Source: Odiellus spinosus
Lineage: Eukaryota; Arthropoda; Arachnida; Opiliones; Phalangiidae
NCBI GenBank assembly: GCA_963920705.1
Contig: OY987225.1
Span: 31,123,538-31,187,537, forward strand
Direction: 5' to 3'
Length of the DNA stretch: 64,000 nt
Shown here one piece after another: positions 49,958-61,585 of the stretch (position 1 is its first letter; every line of letters starts with the position of its first letter). The notes under the pieces are model-generated. The model saw nothing but the letters and a program-made list of their open reading frames with translations. It was not told where the DNA came from and did no database searches. Made by a program: the position numbers and the translations under genes.

Positions 49958-52900
49958 ATAACCCCTTAAAAACATCGGAGTCTAATCAACCCGCAATATT
50001 ATTTTTTAAACGGAAACCAGACTAAACTAAACTTCCTCCTAAATCAACTTCTTCGGAAAAATATGGAAGGATATCCTCTCCGTCATTTCCACCATTAGGT
50101 TTACACCAATTCCAAACCAATTGGAGTTAACATTTAAACCGAACCTATCTTACCAATTCGAATAATCTTTATCATAATTGCAAATTACGGTTGAATCATA
50201 CGACGCGTAGTGAGTGTGACATTCAACAGATTCGTCAAAACACGGATAGTAACACCCCCTGATTTTCGCCTCGTTATAATTCAACGTAACTTTAGAATTA
50301 CCATCGTACTAAGAGAAAGGTCATCACCAGACTTCCCTAACGCTAGGGAATTAGTTTGAACCAAGGCCCTAAATCCAGAAGGGATCAGAAATAGACCAGA
50401 AGTTAGAAGAGGAGAGATTGGGATAAAAATGACTCAACGGAAGTTAATACCAGTCGGAAACGTTAGCGGTTTCAAACCCTATTATCATAGTTATATGATT
50501 TAGATTCAAATGTAATGGAAACTAGCTTCGTATCGAGTTGTCATTCTAAACTGGTTCTGACTCAGTGGCTTCCCTAGCCGGTTACCCACGTTTCTTATTA
50601 ATAGTTGGTCAATTTCACTTGACAGTTTTAATAAAACTAAGCTTAATTCAATGGGAGAATTAGAATTATGGCCAACAATGTTTGTCTAAATAATTCTTTT
50701 GAGATAAAAAAAAATTACCCATCTTGGTTGGATTTATCGGAAATTATATTTTATGCAATGACTCAGAATATATTTAGTTTGAAAATAATTGAATCATAAT
50801 TTTGATAAGTTTAAATAATTGTTAAAATTTGAGACGATTTAAACTAATTAGAAAATAAATTAATTAAAATACGTTGATATTCACCAATTGTTTATCACTT
50901 ATTAGTTATTTTTTTAATTTTTAAGTATTTAATTATAAATTAACATTTTCGTAATTTTTACCAGAGCAAACTAAATTACCATTACCGCTTTAATTACCGA
51001 TTAAGAACTCTAGGTAAGCCTGAAACAAACTAATCTAAAGGAACCACACGAGGAAATAAGGTTTTTAGTAACCAGGATTGCGTTAATTTTCCCCGTATTT
51101 TCTGACATCACATTGAATGTCAAATTCTTAGAATTATTTCACCTTAATTTAAGAACACACTCGAAGCTAGTTTCTATCTTTAATACTAAGAAAAACGATA
51201 GAGATAACTGGTTAGCTAACTTTATACATAGTGCTAAATCAAAATGAAATCTACACGTCTAAATTCAGATCATGAAATGTCGGTTGTGTAAATTTTAGGG
51301 GGTCTTCCCTGCGGGTTTCCGCAATTCAGCGGGAAAACAAATATCTTCACCTTTGTCGTTTAAATCCCAAAACATAGTAACTTTCATTCATTCAAAGATA
51401 AACACTTATTTCCATTTATCACTAAAACTTCCACGCACGATTGGGTGCCAATACAGTTGACAATATTGGAAAAGTTTAACGCGTATTAATATACAATATT
51501 AAACCTTATAGAGACCAAAAAGTAGTTCCAATGAAGCTAAAAATTGCCTATGCTTTCGGTCAAAAGTTGGTTTCAATTCAAGAATACGAAAAATACGAAT
51601 CTAGACCCAATTTGTTTCTAGAAAACAAAAGAATTAGGGATGGAATGGACCTTAACTTCTTTACGTATTGAAATCTTGGTATGAAAATACTGATCGTTTA
51701 TTTTGTAGCTGACATTTCATTTGGCTTCCCATTGGGTGACAACCCTGGCGTTATTGTGTCCCTTATTTTTAGGGTAGCCCGCTGATAATGTCCCTCAGTC
51801 TCCTGTCTAGCCTGTATCAGTTATGGTAACCTATATAAAATTTGGCAAGGGTCATTGGTCCCGGTTCTTTTTATTCCCACATTATTTTTATTGGGGTCTA
51901 ACCGTTGATTTAACAGACGATGTTTATTATATTATTGGTTAGTATTTAAACCGAAATTATCACTATATTTAATTATAATCTTAATAAGGGGATTAGTTTT
52001 AATCAGGAGATATAGAAAATAAAGATAAAATCATCATTAAAATTAATCAAACGTTAATATACAGTTAATTGAGAAAATGCTAAGCCTAATTTTAACATGT
52101 ATATGAAATATTTCACAATCAATACATAAACCCCGAGCAATTTTAATTTTTTTCTGATAAGAGATGTAGATTTTGGGTTGCTGAACTAACAAGTTTGAAA
52201 ATGAAGTTAGGCTTAACGACCTTAAATGGCAATTAACTGTAAATCAACAAGAAACATTTGGAGATGGATTTTTAATTGTTTTTACGCATATATTAGCGTT
52301 TCTAATTAATTAAAAGTAACATGAATAGGGTGCATCTTTCCTGTTAACCAAAAACGTATCCCAACTAAAAACTGTAAGGCAAGACCTTAAGTACTTGAAA
52401 AATCAGTTAACCTCTAAGTTATGTCATAAGTCAGTAACATTTCAATCAAGACTTAACAGAGTTTTTCAAAGTTCCCCCCTCAACGAACGGAAGGGATAAA
52501 AATACAACCAGAAGCTTAGCTTAGCTACCAGTGACAGTTAACCAAGTAACCCACCCTTAAAAAACCATAAGTTTGTTTTCGAAGGCAAGCATCGCCTAAA
52601 GATATAAGCAAGCACCATGCGTGGTTAGGGAAGAATTTGCTTTTATACAGCTGGGTTACGTCAGGAAAAAAGGGAGGAAAAGTTTTGTCTCTCGCTCGCG
52701 CTTTTGGAGAAGCGCGGGAAAAAAAAATTAGGCGGGAAACCCTCGTTGTTAAAACGCTATAGATCCTCCATCCTCGCACGTGCTAAATCCCAGATGGCGC
52801 GCGCGAGGGGAAAAAAAAGGGCGCGAAAAAAAGCGCGCCAAAAGGCGAGATTTATTTCCGCGCGAGCTACCTTTGATCGTCGAAGCTCGTGCCGCGCAAT

Positions 52901-54563
52901 GTGTTACCAGATATATAATATACAAGTTACAGCTGATCACCCCGACTTAAAAGCGTTTGCAAAGGCTTAAGGAATCCCCCTTGGCAAACCAGTTTGCCTA
53001 TAATCCTGGCGTAACAATGATTCTTTTATAGTTTAAAACTTAAGCTAAATTATACGCTAGCATATTGGCTACTTTAGCTACGCTCGAATGAATTAACCTT
53101 AATCACACGTATCACGGTTAAAACAAGCGACTAAAACATTAAAAGTCATTGTCCGGAAGGTCAAAATCTAAAGTTATAAAATAAAATTGGTATATATGAG
53201 AAAAATCGTTGGAGGATATAGTTAACTTTTTAAAACCATAATTTCTAACCAATTTTTCTAACAATTATTAATTTCTGACCCTTTCCAGGTTTGACCCCAA
53301 TTACGAGCTAATTTTATTCTATAATAATATACATTTTATTTTACTTTGTAACGACAACCCGTGTTAAGACTAGTTAGTAATAAACATTGAAATGAGGTAG
53401 GTTGACTTGAAAGCTTATACGGTTTAGACAGAGAGAGAAAGAGGGAGATTGGCGTATCACGCGGATTGTTGTGCGGAATTAAACGTCTGGATTGCCTTAA
53501 CGATTTATGACACATATAATGCCCCCAAGATAAGGGAAATACTAACTTGGAATGTCATGCCCTGACTGACTAAATAATCTCCAGCCTCATTTGAGTGACA
53601 CGTCAAAAGTTAAACCCCCTAAACACCCCTCCCCCGAGAACACAGTCATTCCTCCTCTGTCGAAGTTGAAAGGGACACTATCAGAAATCGGTATCTATAA
53701 CGCGGGTTAATTTGATTGGACAGTTTTTTCATTTACTGAAATTTAATAATTTAAATTTACATAAATAATATGACGTTTCAAAAATGTAGAGAACAAAACC
53801 CTTTGTTTTTCATAGCTTTCTTGAAAATATATTAATTATAGAAGTGTTCAATCATCACCTCATGACCCGGAAAACGTCACGATCTACGAAGCCCCCGATT
53901 GGTTACTAATTAAGACCCAAGTTACGTAGGAACTCAACTAGCTTGCGCTAAATTCTATTTGATTTTGGTAGCTAGCTTTGATACGCGGAGTCTAGGGTTA
54001 TTAAATTAATTTTAAAAATGCTGTCGTAAATAAAACATCGATTTTCTAAATTTTAAAATGTGAAATTAATAAATGTAAATTTATAACTGGTTCAATATAT
54101 TTTAACAGAGTTTCCCTTGAATAAAAAAATAAATCTTAAGAATTAAGCCACGAGGATAGATAAAATAAATTACGCAGATGGTTGGCGACGTGGTAATCAA
54201 ATATTTAAAATTTTAGACGAAGATATCAACGCCTTGATATCAAATTACATATTGGGTTTAAAATAGGGATTAATATGTCATCATTTATTAATGCGCAGAC
54301 GAGGATAAAAATCTAGCTAGTTATTTCGATAATTTATGCTTAGTCATAGCGTGGTTTTAGAGGTCATTTTCGCGTGACCTTAGTCCACTCTTGGTGTGGG
54401 ATTGTAGTCAATTATCTTTCTCATAAAATGTAGGGAATTCTTATATCTATTATATAAGATCTTCAATTATATTCAAAATATTTAAATTTTCTTAAAGGGA
54501 GAATGAAACCTAAATTTTTTTATCGAAATATTAAATTAGAAATAAATTTAAAACTTAACCAGA

Positions 54564-54751
54564 AAATAGGCTTAGCGGGATTCACGAAGATTCTGATTTC
54601 CTCGCGTACTGTTAGGTCTAGCGACCAATCGAACGCGATTGTAAGTCTCGTGGAGATCTCGCTTGAACGATGGGCTTTTGCTCATTCGCTAGACCTTACA
54701 CGGAGGCAATTCAGGATCTCCATGAATCCCGCTAAGCCTATTTTCCGGGTA
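54564..54751. mobile_element. family E fold-back element, best copy
   Basis: AAAATAGGCTTAGCGGGATT on the left mirrors AATCCCGCTAAGCCTATTTT on the right. Inside, GGTCTAGCGACCAATCGAAC pairs imperfectly with a segment containing GCTCATTCGCTAGACC. The element is a 188-bp hairpin preceded by AAAGGGAGAATGAAACC at 54494. A frame open across it is not conserved in the copies at 36527 and 13640. Confidence 0.8.
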
Positions 54752-55894
54752 AAACCATGTCTCATAAATTAAATTTGTTTAAATATTCATCATGGTTAAT
54801 AAATTTAATAAAAAAGGGGTAATATTATCCCAAAAAATTAATTTCATAAATCAACAAGGTTTAAATCTATTTAATCTCAAAACTTCTGTCTCGCGTATAT
54901 ATTTAGGCTTAGCGAAAATGCACATTTTTTCACGAAAAGACCATTCCCCTCCACCCAAATCTTTTTCATAATCTTCTACGATAAAATTGCGTGTAACAGT
55001 TGAACCCTAGTATCAAGTTTTCAACGTTCATATCCTAAGATTCCATAGCACGACTTTCTTAAACAAAACTAAACCAAAAAAAATCTATCCAATGAAATAG
55101 ACTTAATACACAAAATATCTTCAATTTACCGATATATTAAATACAATCACCCATCTTAATCTTATTTCCTCCTAACATTCTTTCATTATATCCAATTCAA
55201 CGGACAAACTTTTAAAACTAATTCAGTTTAAATTTGTAACAATATATAACTAATATCTATGGGAAATAAAAAGAGATATATATGAGTGAATACCTTCGTA
55301 CGTGGTACATTCTCAGACTGATAAACTTCAACTAGAATAAGTTCGTGAAACTTCTTGTTTGTTCACCCTCAAATCTCTCAAATTACTTTTATTTTTGTCA
55401 GTGAAACTTTTGTAGAACTATTTTATTATCTATGAGGTTTAATATTGTGTATTAATACGCCTTACTTTTCCTTTCATTACAACCTTTTTCAAGATTGAAA
55501 GTGTGTTCCGATATCTCCTTCAAAAATCTTGCGGAGATTCAACACACACACAAAAAACTCATGACAGACTAAGAATTTAATCTCAAATATAAGTAGGGTT
55601 ACGTTTCGTTACTAGTATCGAGTTAACTTTATTTTTTATAAACCTTTAAACTAAATTTCAATATAAATTTGTATCAGTTACGAAACTATGGATGGTTTAA
55701 ACTTAACTTTTCGGTAGATGGAGTAGTTTTTGGTTACTTTTAAAAGTGTTTACAAGCGCGCCATCTTTGATTTTCCCAGATTTAAGTCAAACTTTTAATA
55801 ATTTCCATGATTTTTGGGCAATATTCAAATTCCCTGATATTTTCAGGTAACCCAGGTTTGTATGAACCCTGTATAATTATTAAATCAGAATAAT

Positions 55895-56590
55895 AAGGAA
55901 TCGCGAAATCTTTCATACATAATCACGAAATCTTTGAAGAAATCGCGAAATTTCGAAATCTCCGACGAAATCCCGAAATCTTTGCGAAATCTTCGACGAA
56001 ATCGCGAAATCTCGGACGAAATCTTTGGCCAAATCCCGTCATCTTGGGCGAAATCACGAAATCTTTGAAGAAATCGCGAAATTTCGAATCTCCGACGAAA
56101 TCCTGAAATCTTTGCGAAATCTTCGACGAAATCGCGAAATCTCGGACGAAATCTTTGGCGAAATCCCGTCATCTTTGGCGAAATCACGAAATCTTTGAAG
56201 AAATCGCGAAATTTCGAAATCTCCGACGAAATCCTGAAATCTTTGCGAAATCTTCGACGAAATCGCGAAATCTCGGACGAAATCTTTGGCCAAATCCCGT
56301 CATCTTTGGCGAAATCACGAAATCTTTGAAGAAATCGCGAAATTTCGAAATCTCCGACGAAATCCTGAAATCTTTGCGAAATCTTCGACGAAATCGCGAA
56401 ATCTCGGACGAAATCTTTGGCCAAATCCCGTCATCTTTGGCGAAATCACGAAATCTTTGAAGTAAAATCGCGAAATCCCGAAATCTTTGAAGTAAAATCG
56501 CGAAATCCCGAAATCTTTGAAGTAAAATCGCGAAATCCCGAAATCTTTGAAGTAAAATCGCGAAATCACGCAATCACGAAATCCCGTACG
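55895..56590. repeat. 131-bp higher-order array of GAAATC words, then 30-bp units
   Basis: Higher-order units recur at 56021, 56151, 56282 and 56413 (spacing 130-131 bp). Each is made of shorter words such as GACGAAATC, GCGAAATC and CATCTTTGGC. From about 56461 the array changes to a 30-bp unit (AGTAAAATCGCGAAATCCCG) at 56461, 56491, 56521 and 56551. The array lacks stop codons in several frames and so yields overlapping open frames on both strands. These are repeat artefacts, not a protein. Confidence 0.93.
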
Positions 56591-58377
56591 CTTTTGGGAA
56601 TGTCTGACCCCTCAATTTTTAGACACGTTTCTGGTGTTTAAACTAATTTCCGAAATTAAATTTAAAAGCTGTTTAATTTCTTAGCTCCAAGTTTCCCTTT
56701 AAATTTACTTCTGCCAACACTAAGGTATATTTCCCTGACGTAAAATTATGTATACTAAAGATTTGAGAGGGTATGAAAACGATTACACGGCGGTACACAT
56801 CAAAAAGATTTTTTCATAAATATATTTTTTAATTCAACGATGATTGACTGACGTGTGAATGGCAAATTCCCAACACTATAAAATCGCTATCCAAGAAAAG
56901 AAAATGAAGAATGTTTTAAAGAACCTATTCAAGTTTTTTTTTTTTATATTTCTCGCCAAGTAGGGGGGAAATAACCATTTTAAACCATCCATTTTCATAT
57001 CGCGTTTGAGTTAAAAAAGTTAATAGAAACTACTTTTATCCCTATGTGATTTAATATTATATATTAATCCGCCTTTGGATTATCTAATATTGTTTGAAAA
57101 ATGACCCCAGTATAAGTAACTGTTGCTTAAAAAAATTGAGATGCTTATCAAGATAGAAAAGAAAAAAATTATCCAAGTACACCCTATCATATCAGGCGGA
57201 GAATTCTATAGATATATTATCATATAATGATTTTGCTATAGATTTTGAAAGGGATATAACATTAAATTAACTGCAAACTTAATTTTAAAAATGGTACCAT
57301 CTCGTATCACCCCAAAATTTCAATAAAGTTTAATATTGTTTCTATGGATTTAAATTCGATGGATTTATAAAGGGGAAACACCTTCGGTTTCATTGCAAAT
57401 TTAAATTTAAGTATAAGATTGGGTGGTATTCTTTTTTTTTCTTTACTACAGGGGGCTTTGAATCACAAAAAAAAAATTAAAAAATGATAATCGTTTATAC
57501 GAATAACAACTTAGCGGATTTAAAATATAGATTATTTTAAAGAAAATCAAGCTGAAGTTAGCGTTTGTCTTTGATAGAGCAACATCTATTCATAATTTAA
57601 AGCTTGTAAAATAGGCCGGGATGAAATAGCTTTCGCGTTAGATTGAAATGGTTCGTGAAACAAAAACACGATTTTGTATAACAAGTTCACGCTTTTTAAT
57701 GATGTAAGAATTACCATTAATGCGTACTTTCGAAGCAAATTATTATTAACTTTTGATTATATTTGTTATTAACAAGTATATAGGTGAAACCTAGGTTTAA
57801 AAGGTTTTCCCATACACTGCGAAATAATAATCAAATATCGTGGCTATAATAATATAAACTGAAAACCTTTTAACGCGTATTAAAAGACGTAAACCAATTA
57901 CTAGACCAAACAAGGACATCGTTCGGATTGCTTAATATTAAACAACGTTGTGAGACTCCTAATTAAAATTGACCTTTAGAGGTTACAATGAAATGTTGCA
58001 ACCCCATTAATTTACATACACTAACAATAACTTTTGTCGGGTATTGTCGAGTGAGAGCCGCAATTACCCCCCAACCAATGGGATTATGGTGACTTTCGTG
58101 ACGTTTGTCAGTGCCTTTTCTAGAGGTTTTTCTCCACACGCGAAAAGAGGACACGCCCACCCGCAAATGAGATAAGCTTTTCCCGGGAATGTCTCGAATC
58201 TGAAAGTTTAGGGAGTTCCGAGGAAAAACTATCCCTCTTATTACCTCGCCTGCAGACATGAATTATTTTTAACCAATTACATAGGCCGTTCTTCTTCGGT
58301 GGCCATGTTGTAGACTTCGTTATTTAACTTATATTTTTGATATTAATTAACGTAATAAGAAGTTTTAATTAACTTAC

Positions 58378-58536
58378 CATCAAATTTCTGCGCTCTGTTG
58401 GCGTAAATATTCCTTAAATCTCCGACAGTATTTTTCAATAATTTGTCAAACTCCGCTTTACTCCTACTGCTGAGACGATGTTCCATTTCTTCCGTGCAAC
58501 ACGTTAAACCTCGTTCGCATATTCTCAAATGATCGC
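58378..58536 (-). CDS. dlp: glypican (dally-like / GPC4-6 class), first exon visible in window
   Basis: This exon encodes the start of the mature glypican core, a GPI-anchored heparan sulfate proteoglycan that binds Wnt, Hedgehog and other ligands at the cell surface. The translation begins with a split Gly codon, then DHLRICERGLTCCTEEME, and ends at NRAQKFD. It holds three of the conserved glypican cysteines (the C...CC cluster) and matches the family pattern in which this segment follows the signal-peptide exon. Splice sites are clear on the minus strand: acceptor TTCTAAACAG just before the exon and donor G|GTAAGTT after it. The exon is 159 nt: two bases finish a codon, 52 codons follow, and one base carries over. 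The preceding exon (signal peptide plus first cysteine) was not found between 58537 and 64000. Glypican identity is near certain; the symbol dlp rests on GPC4/6-type core motifs in the later exons. Confidence 0.96.
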
Positions 58537-59589
58537 CTGTTTAGAAAAACAAAGTTTAAAAAATTTAATAAAATTGATATATTGACATTTAGGCTTAGCG
58601 ATTCAAACAACTGTTAGGCCTAATTTTTTACTAGGCGAACGAAATATTAAAAAATTAAATTCTGAATTTTCTTAAAGGGGAAAATTAAGTTGATTAATTT
58701 AATTCCTATCATTAATTAAACTATATTAGTAATTTAAATTTCTACATCAGTCATAAATCCATACAGTTTTCCAATAAAAAAAAAGGTCTTTCGACAGCGT
58801 TATTGAATATTTAACAGCATTAAATTTAACGTTTGAAATAAAACCTACCGTTTAATAAATTGGTTATCTACTCTAGTAGTACCACCATTGACAAATGACC
58901 ACCAAATTGATGGGGCCTAACTCCCACTTCCCCCTTAAAAAACGGGGTCAATTTAAGTTCAAAGCGAAACCTAGGTTTATACACCTTAACCTTACTAAAA
59001 ATAGTACGTATACCACGTGGTATACATAAAATACGCGGGAAAAAAAGATCTCGCGATCATTAAAGAACGCTGCAGGGACAGAAAACGATCAGGAGCTCAT
59101 TGGCGCGAGCCAGATCCCTAAGAAAAATCACTTTTCCCGCCAAAAAAATAAAAAAAGGCTTAGGAATTTCGCTAGGCCTAACTGACGCGCTTTTTTTCAC
59201 ACTATTCAACACTTTAGTACTAAACTTGTCATGGAAAGAAATCAGGCCCCCCTTTAAAACGGGAATACTCCTTTTTTCGTTGGGTTTAATGGGTTTAAAG
59301 TCGAAAAGGACCGTGATATTAAGGCACGATACCAAAATAGATAAAAAAGAACCCATCGTAAAATTCTAGAACTTTTTTTTTTACAGATCGACTGTAAAAC
59401 TCAATTCTTACACAGGATGGTTGAAGGTAGATTTACAGCTTTCGCCGATTGCGAAATAAAATATATATATCATATACATTTATATAGTTTTTGCCTCTGA
59501 TGGGTAATTTCAGCCCTATGCGTTCGTAGTCCATAAATATATATTTTTCCATTAAATCGGGAACGGAGTTTGGAAGGTATTTGCTGCGT

Positions 59590-60190
59590 TCCCACACGAC
59601 TATAACCCAAACAACCATTGCAACCCAAGTACATGTAACAGTAACACAAGTCATTGCAATCCAATTAGTTCGTGTAACCCAAGTCATCACAACTCAAGGG
59701 CATGCAACCCAATGGTATTTAAATCCAAGTCATCGCCACCCAAGGGCATGTAACCCAAGTCAAAGCAACATTTAACCTACAGTTCAAGGCCACCCAATGA
59801 TATTTAGCCCAAACCATTACAAGGAAAATAAATTTAACGCAAATTATACCAACCTAACGCATATCATGGACATTTATCCCACAGCCATTTCCTTAAATTC
59901 AACTCAACCCGAAAATATTTAACCCCAATCAACGCAAACTCAAGATCATTTAACCCAAATCAACGCAAACCCAAGAACCTTTAACCCAAATCAGCGCTAA
60001 CCCAAGAACATTTAGTCAAACCATTTCAACCTTTAACAACAATCAAAGCAATCCGGGTAAGGATAATAAACTCTTACCATTACAACCTAACGAAATTCAA
60101 CCCAAACCATTAAAACAAACTTATCTTTAACCCAAACCATTAAAACCCAATGATATTTAACCCAAAACAAGTCAACCAAACCTAATTTCC
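59590..60190. repeat. degenerate array of AACCCAA-(A/G)TCAT words
   Basis: Units of about 20-32 bp built from TTTAACCCAAATCA and GCAACCCAAG, poorly conserved. Neighbouring open frames (Thr/Val/Gln/Ile-rich) come from the repeat. Confidence 0.78.
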
Positions 60191-61486
60191 GTACAACCTT
60201 TTCAAGTATACCCAACTATAACTGAAACGCCCTATTTTGTTTAAATGGTCAAATAATTGTACCACCATTGGAGAAAAATAATTTAGTGTGGGGATCAGGT
60301 CCATTAGGCATACTCACCACGCGTTTCAAACTATAACGCGTTTGTACAACAGACTCCAGTCAAAATAAAGGCGTGACAATAGTAAAAGGAGGAAGGCAAA
60401 TTTATCTAGGAACCGATTCGCTAAATTTCACACCCCGACATTTTGGTGGCACGTTGGGGTTTTGCGCCAAAAGGGGACCCGAAACTAAGAACAGCGAGTT
60501 TTCAACTCGTGAGAAACTCTTTAAAGGAAGAAACTTCAATTAGAGATGTAAAGTAGACCAAACTTCGTACCAATTGCAAACTTAAACTAGTTCCCGTCCG
60601 CTGTTGGAAAGAAGAAAAAAAAAAACCTATATCAGTAGGGGCTAAACTTTCTATTAGACAACATCCTGGCATTTGATCGATATTTCCTGTAGTGGGGGAG
60701 AGTTTCGAAGCCTCTCTTTTACGCTACGGAATACCACGGAATAGGGAAAGACCGCGTGCGGGGATTGAAAACTGCAGCGCAACTTCAAATCTCTAGAGTT
60801 CTAGCCAAGGCTTAGGGAATCTCTACTCTCTACGTTACTAGATGGATAAGAACTCTCTCTCTCTCTCTCTTCACACCGTGCTAGGGTTTAAAACACTACG
60901 CTAATGGCAAACAGTCATGTTGAAGAGTTTGGGAGGATATTTTCCATTTGTACAATCCGATTTAATTTAGCTGATAAAACTTTATACATAGAGAAGTATA
61001 ATGAAAGCGAAGAGGCTTTTCGTTAAATTTAAACCAATCGATAATTGTTCCCGATTTTCAAAAGAGAAGATCAACACACCTTTTGATGATAATATCGCGT
61101 GAGGTGGGATAAAATTTCACAAAAGGGGATTTTAACCCCTATATAGTTTGTTTCACCTTGACCTCATAGCGTTTACACTAGGGTTTAAAGGGACCATATA
61201 GTATAGAACGTGCAGTCAATTCAAACTGGAATAGATTACGGAAAAATTGAAAGGTCTTTCTTTAAAGGGAAAATGAAATATGATTAAAAAATAAGATTTC
61301 GATTTACAATCTTCTTAAAATGAAGTTCTCACGATAATTTACCGATATGGTATTTGAATTTTTGTGATTTTAAATGTAGAATATCTCTTTACAAACCTTA
61401 TTTCTGGCTAAATAAACCCTACACTTGTGCAAAATGCAATGTTTTCATGATATTCTTGACCATTTGTTATATTCATACAATTTTGG

Positions 61487-61585
61487 CACTCGCGAACTCA
61501 GGTGTACAAAATTTTTTAACTCTTTGCACTGTCAAAGCTGAACTAAGTTGTACAGCGAGTTCAAGAGCGTCTGACCCCTCGCTTT
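61487..61585. mobile_element. truncated relative of the 162-bp element
   Basis: It starts CACTCGCGAACTCAGGTGTA and ends AGAGCGTCTGACCCCTCG, matching the two arms of the 33875-34036 element, with GCACTGTCAAAGCTGAACT inside. The first dozen bases of the left terminus are missing and no target duplication is visible. Confidence 0.75.

Larger units (their letters stand above)
42192..58377 (-). other. dlp: 16.2-kb glypican intron
   Basis: Bounded by G|GTAAGTT and TTTTTTTCAG on the minus strand. It holds minisatellites at 45370 and 47670, a family B MITE at 48850, small inverted repeats at 49848 and 54564, and a 131-bp array at 55895. I see nothing beyond scattered short motifs in 42192-45350, 46440-47660, 49958-54480 and 56600-58377. 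Confidence 0.85.

Noticed and set aside
52704..52970. Lys/Arg/Ala-rich frame resembling a ribosomal or histone-like tail
   Set aside because: It is low complexity from a short GC-rich, GCGCG-containing stretch. No family motif can be named.
55885..56573. Several overlapping open frames up to 179 codons, Phe-Arg-Asp rich
   Set aside because: They come from a tandem DNA repeat lacking stop codons; frames are open on both strands and shift between units.
59060..59369. Possible upstream glypican exon with signal peptide
   Set aside because: The minus-strand frame has a hydrophobic start but lacks the Cys, the expected DVP-type segment and a suitable donor before the next exon.
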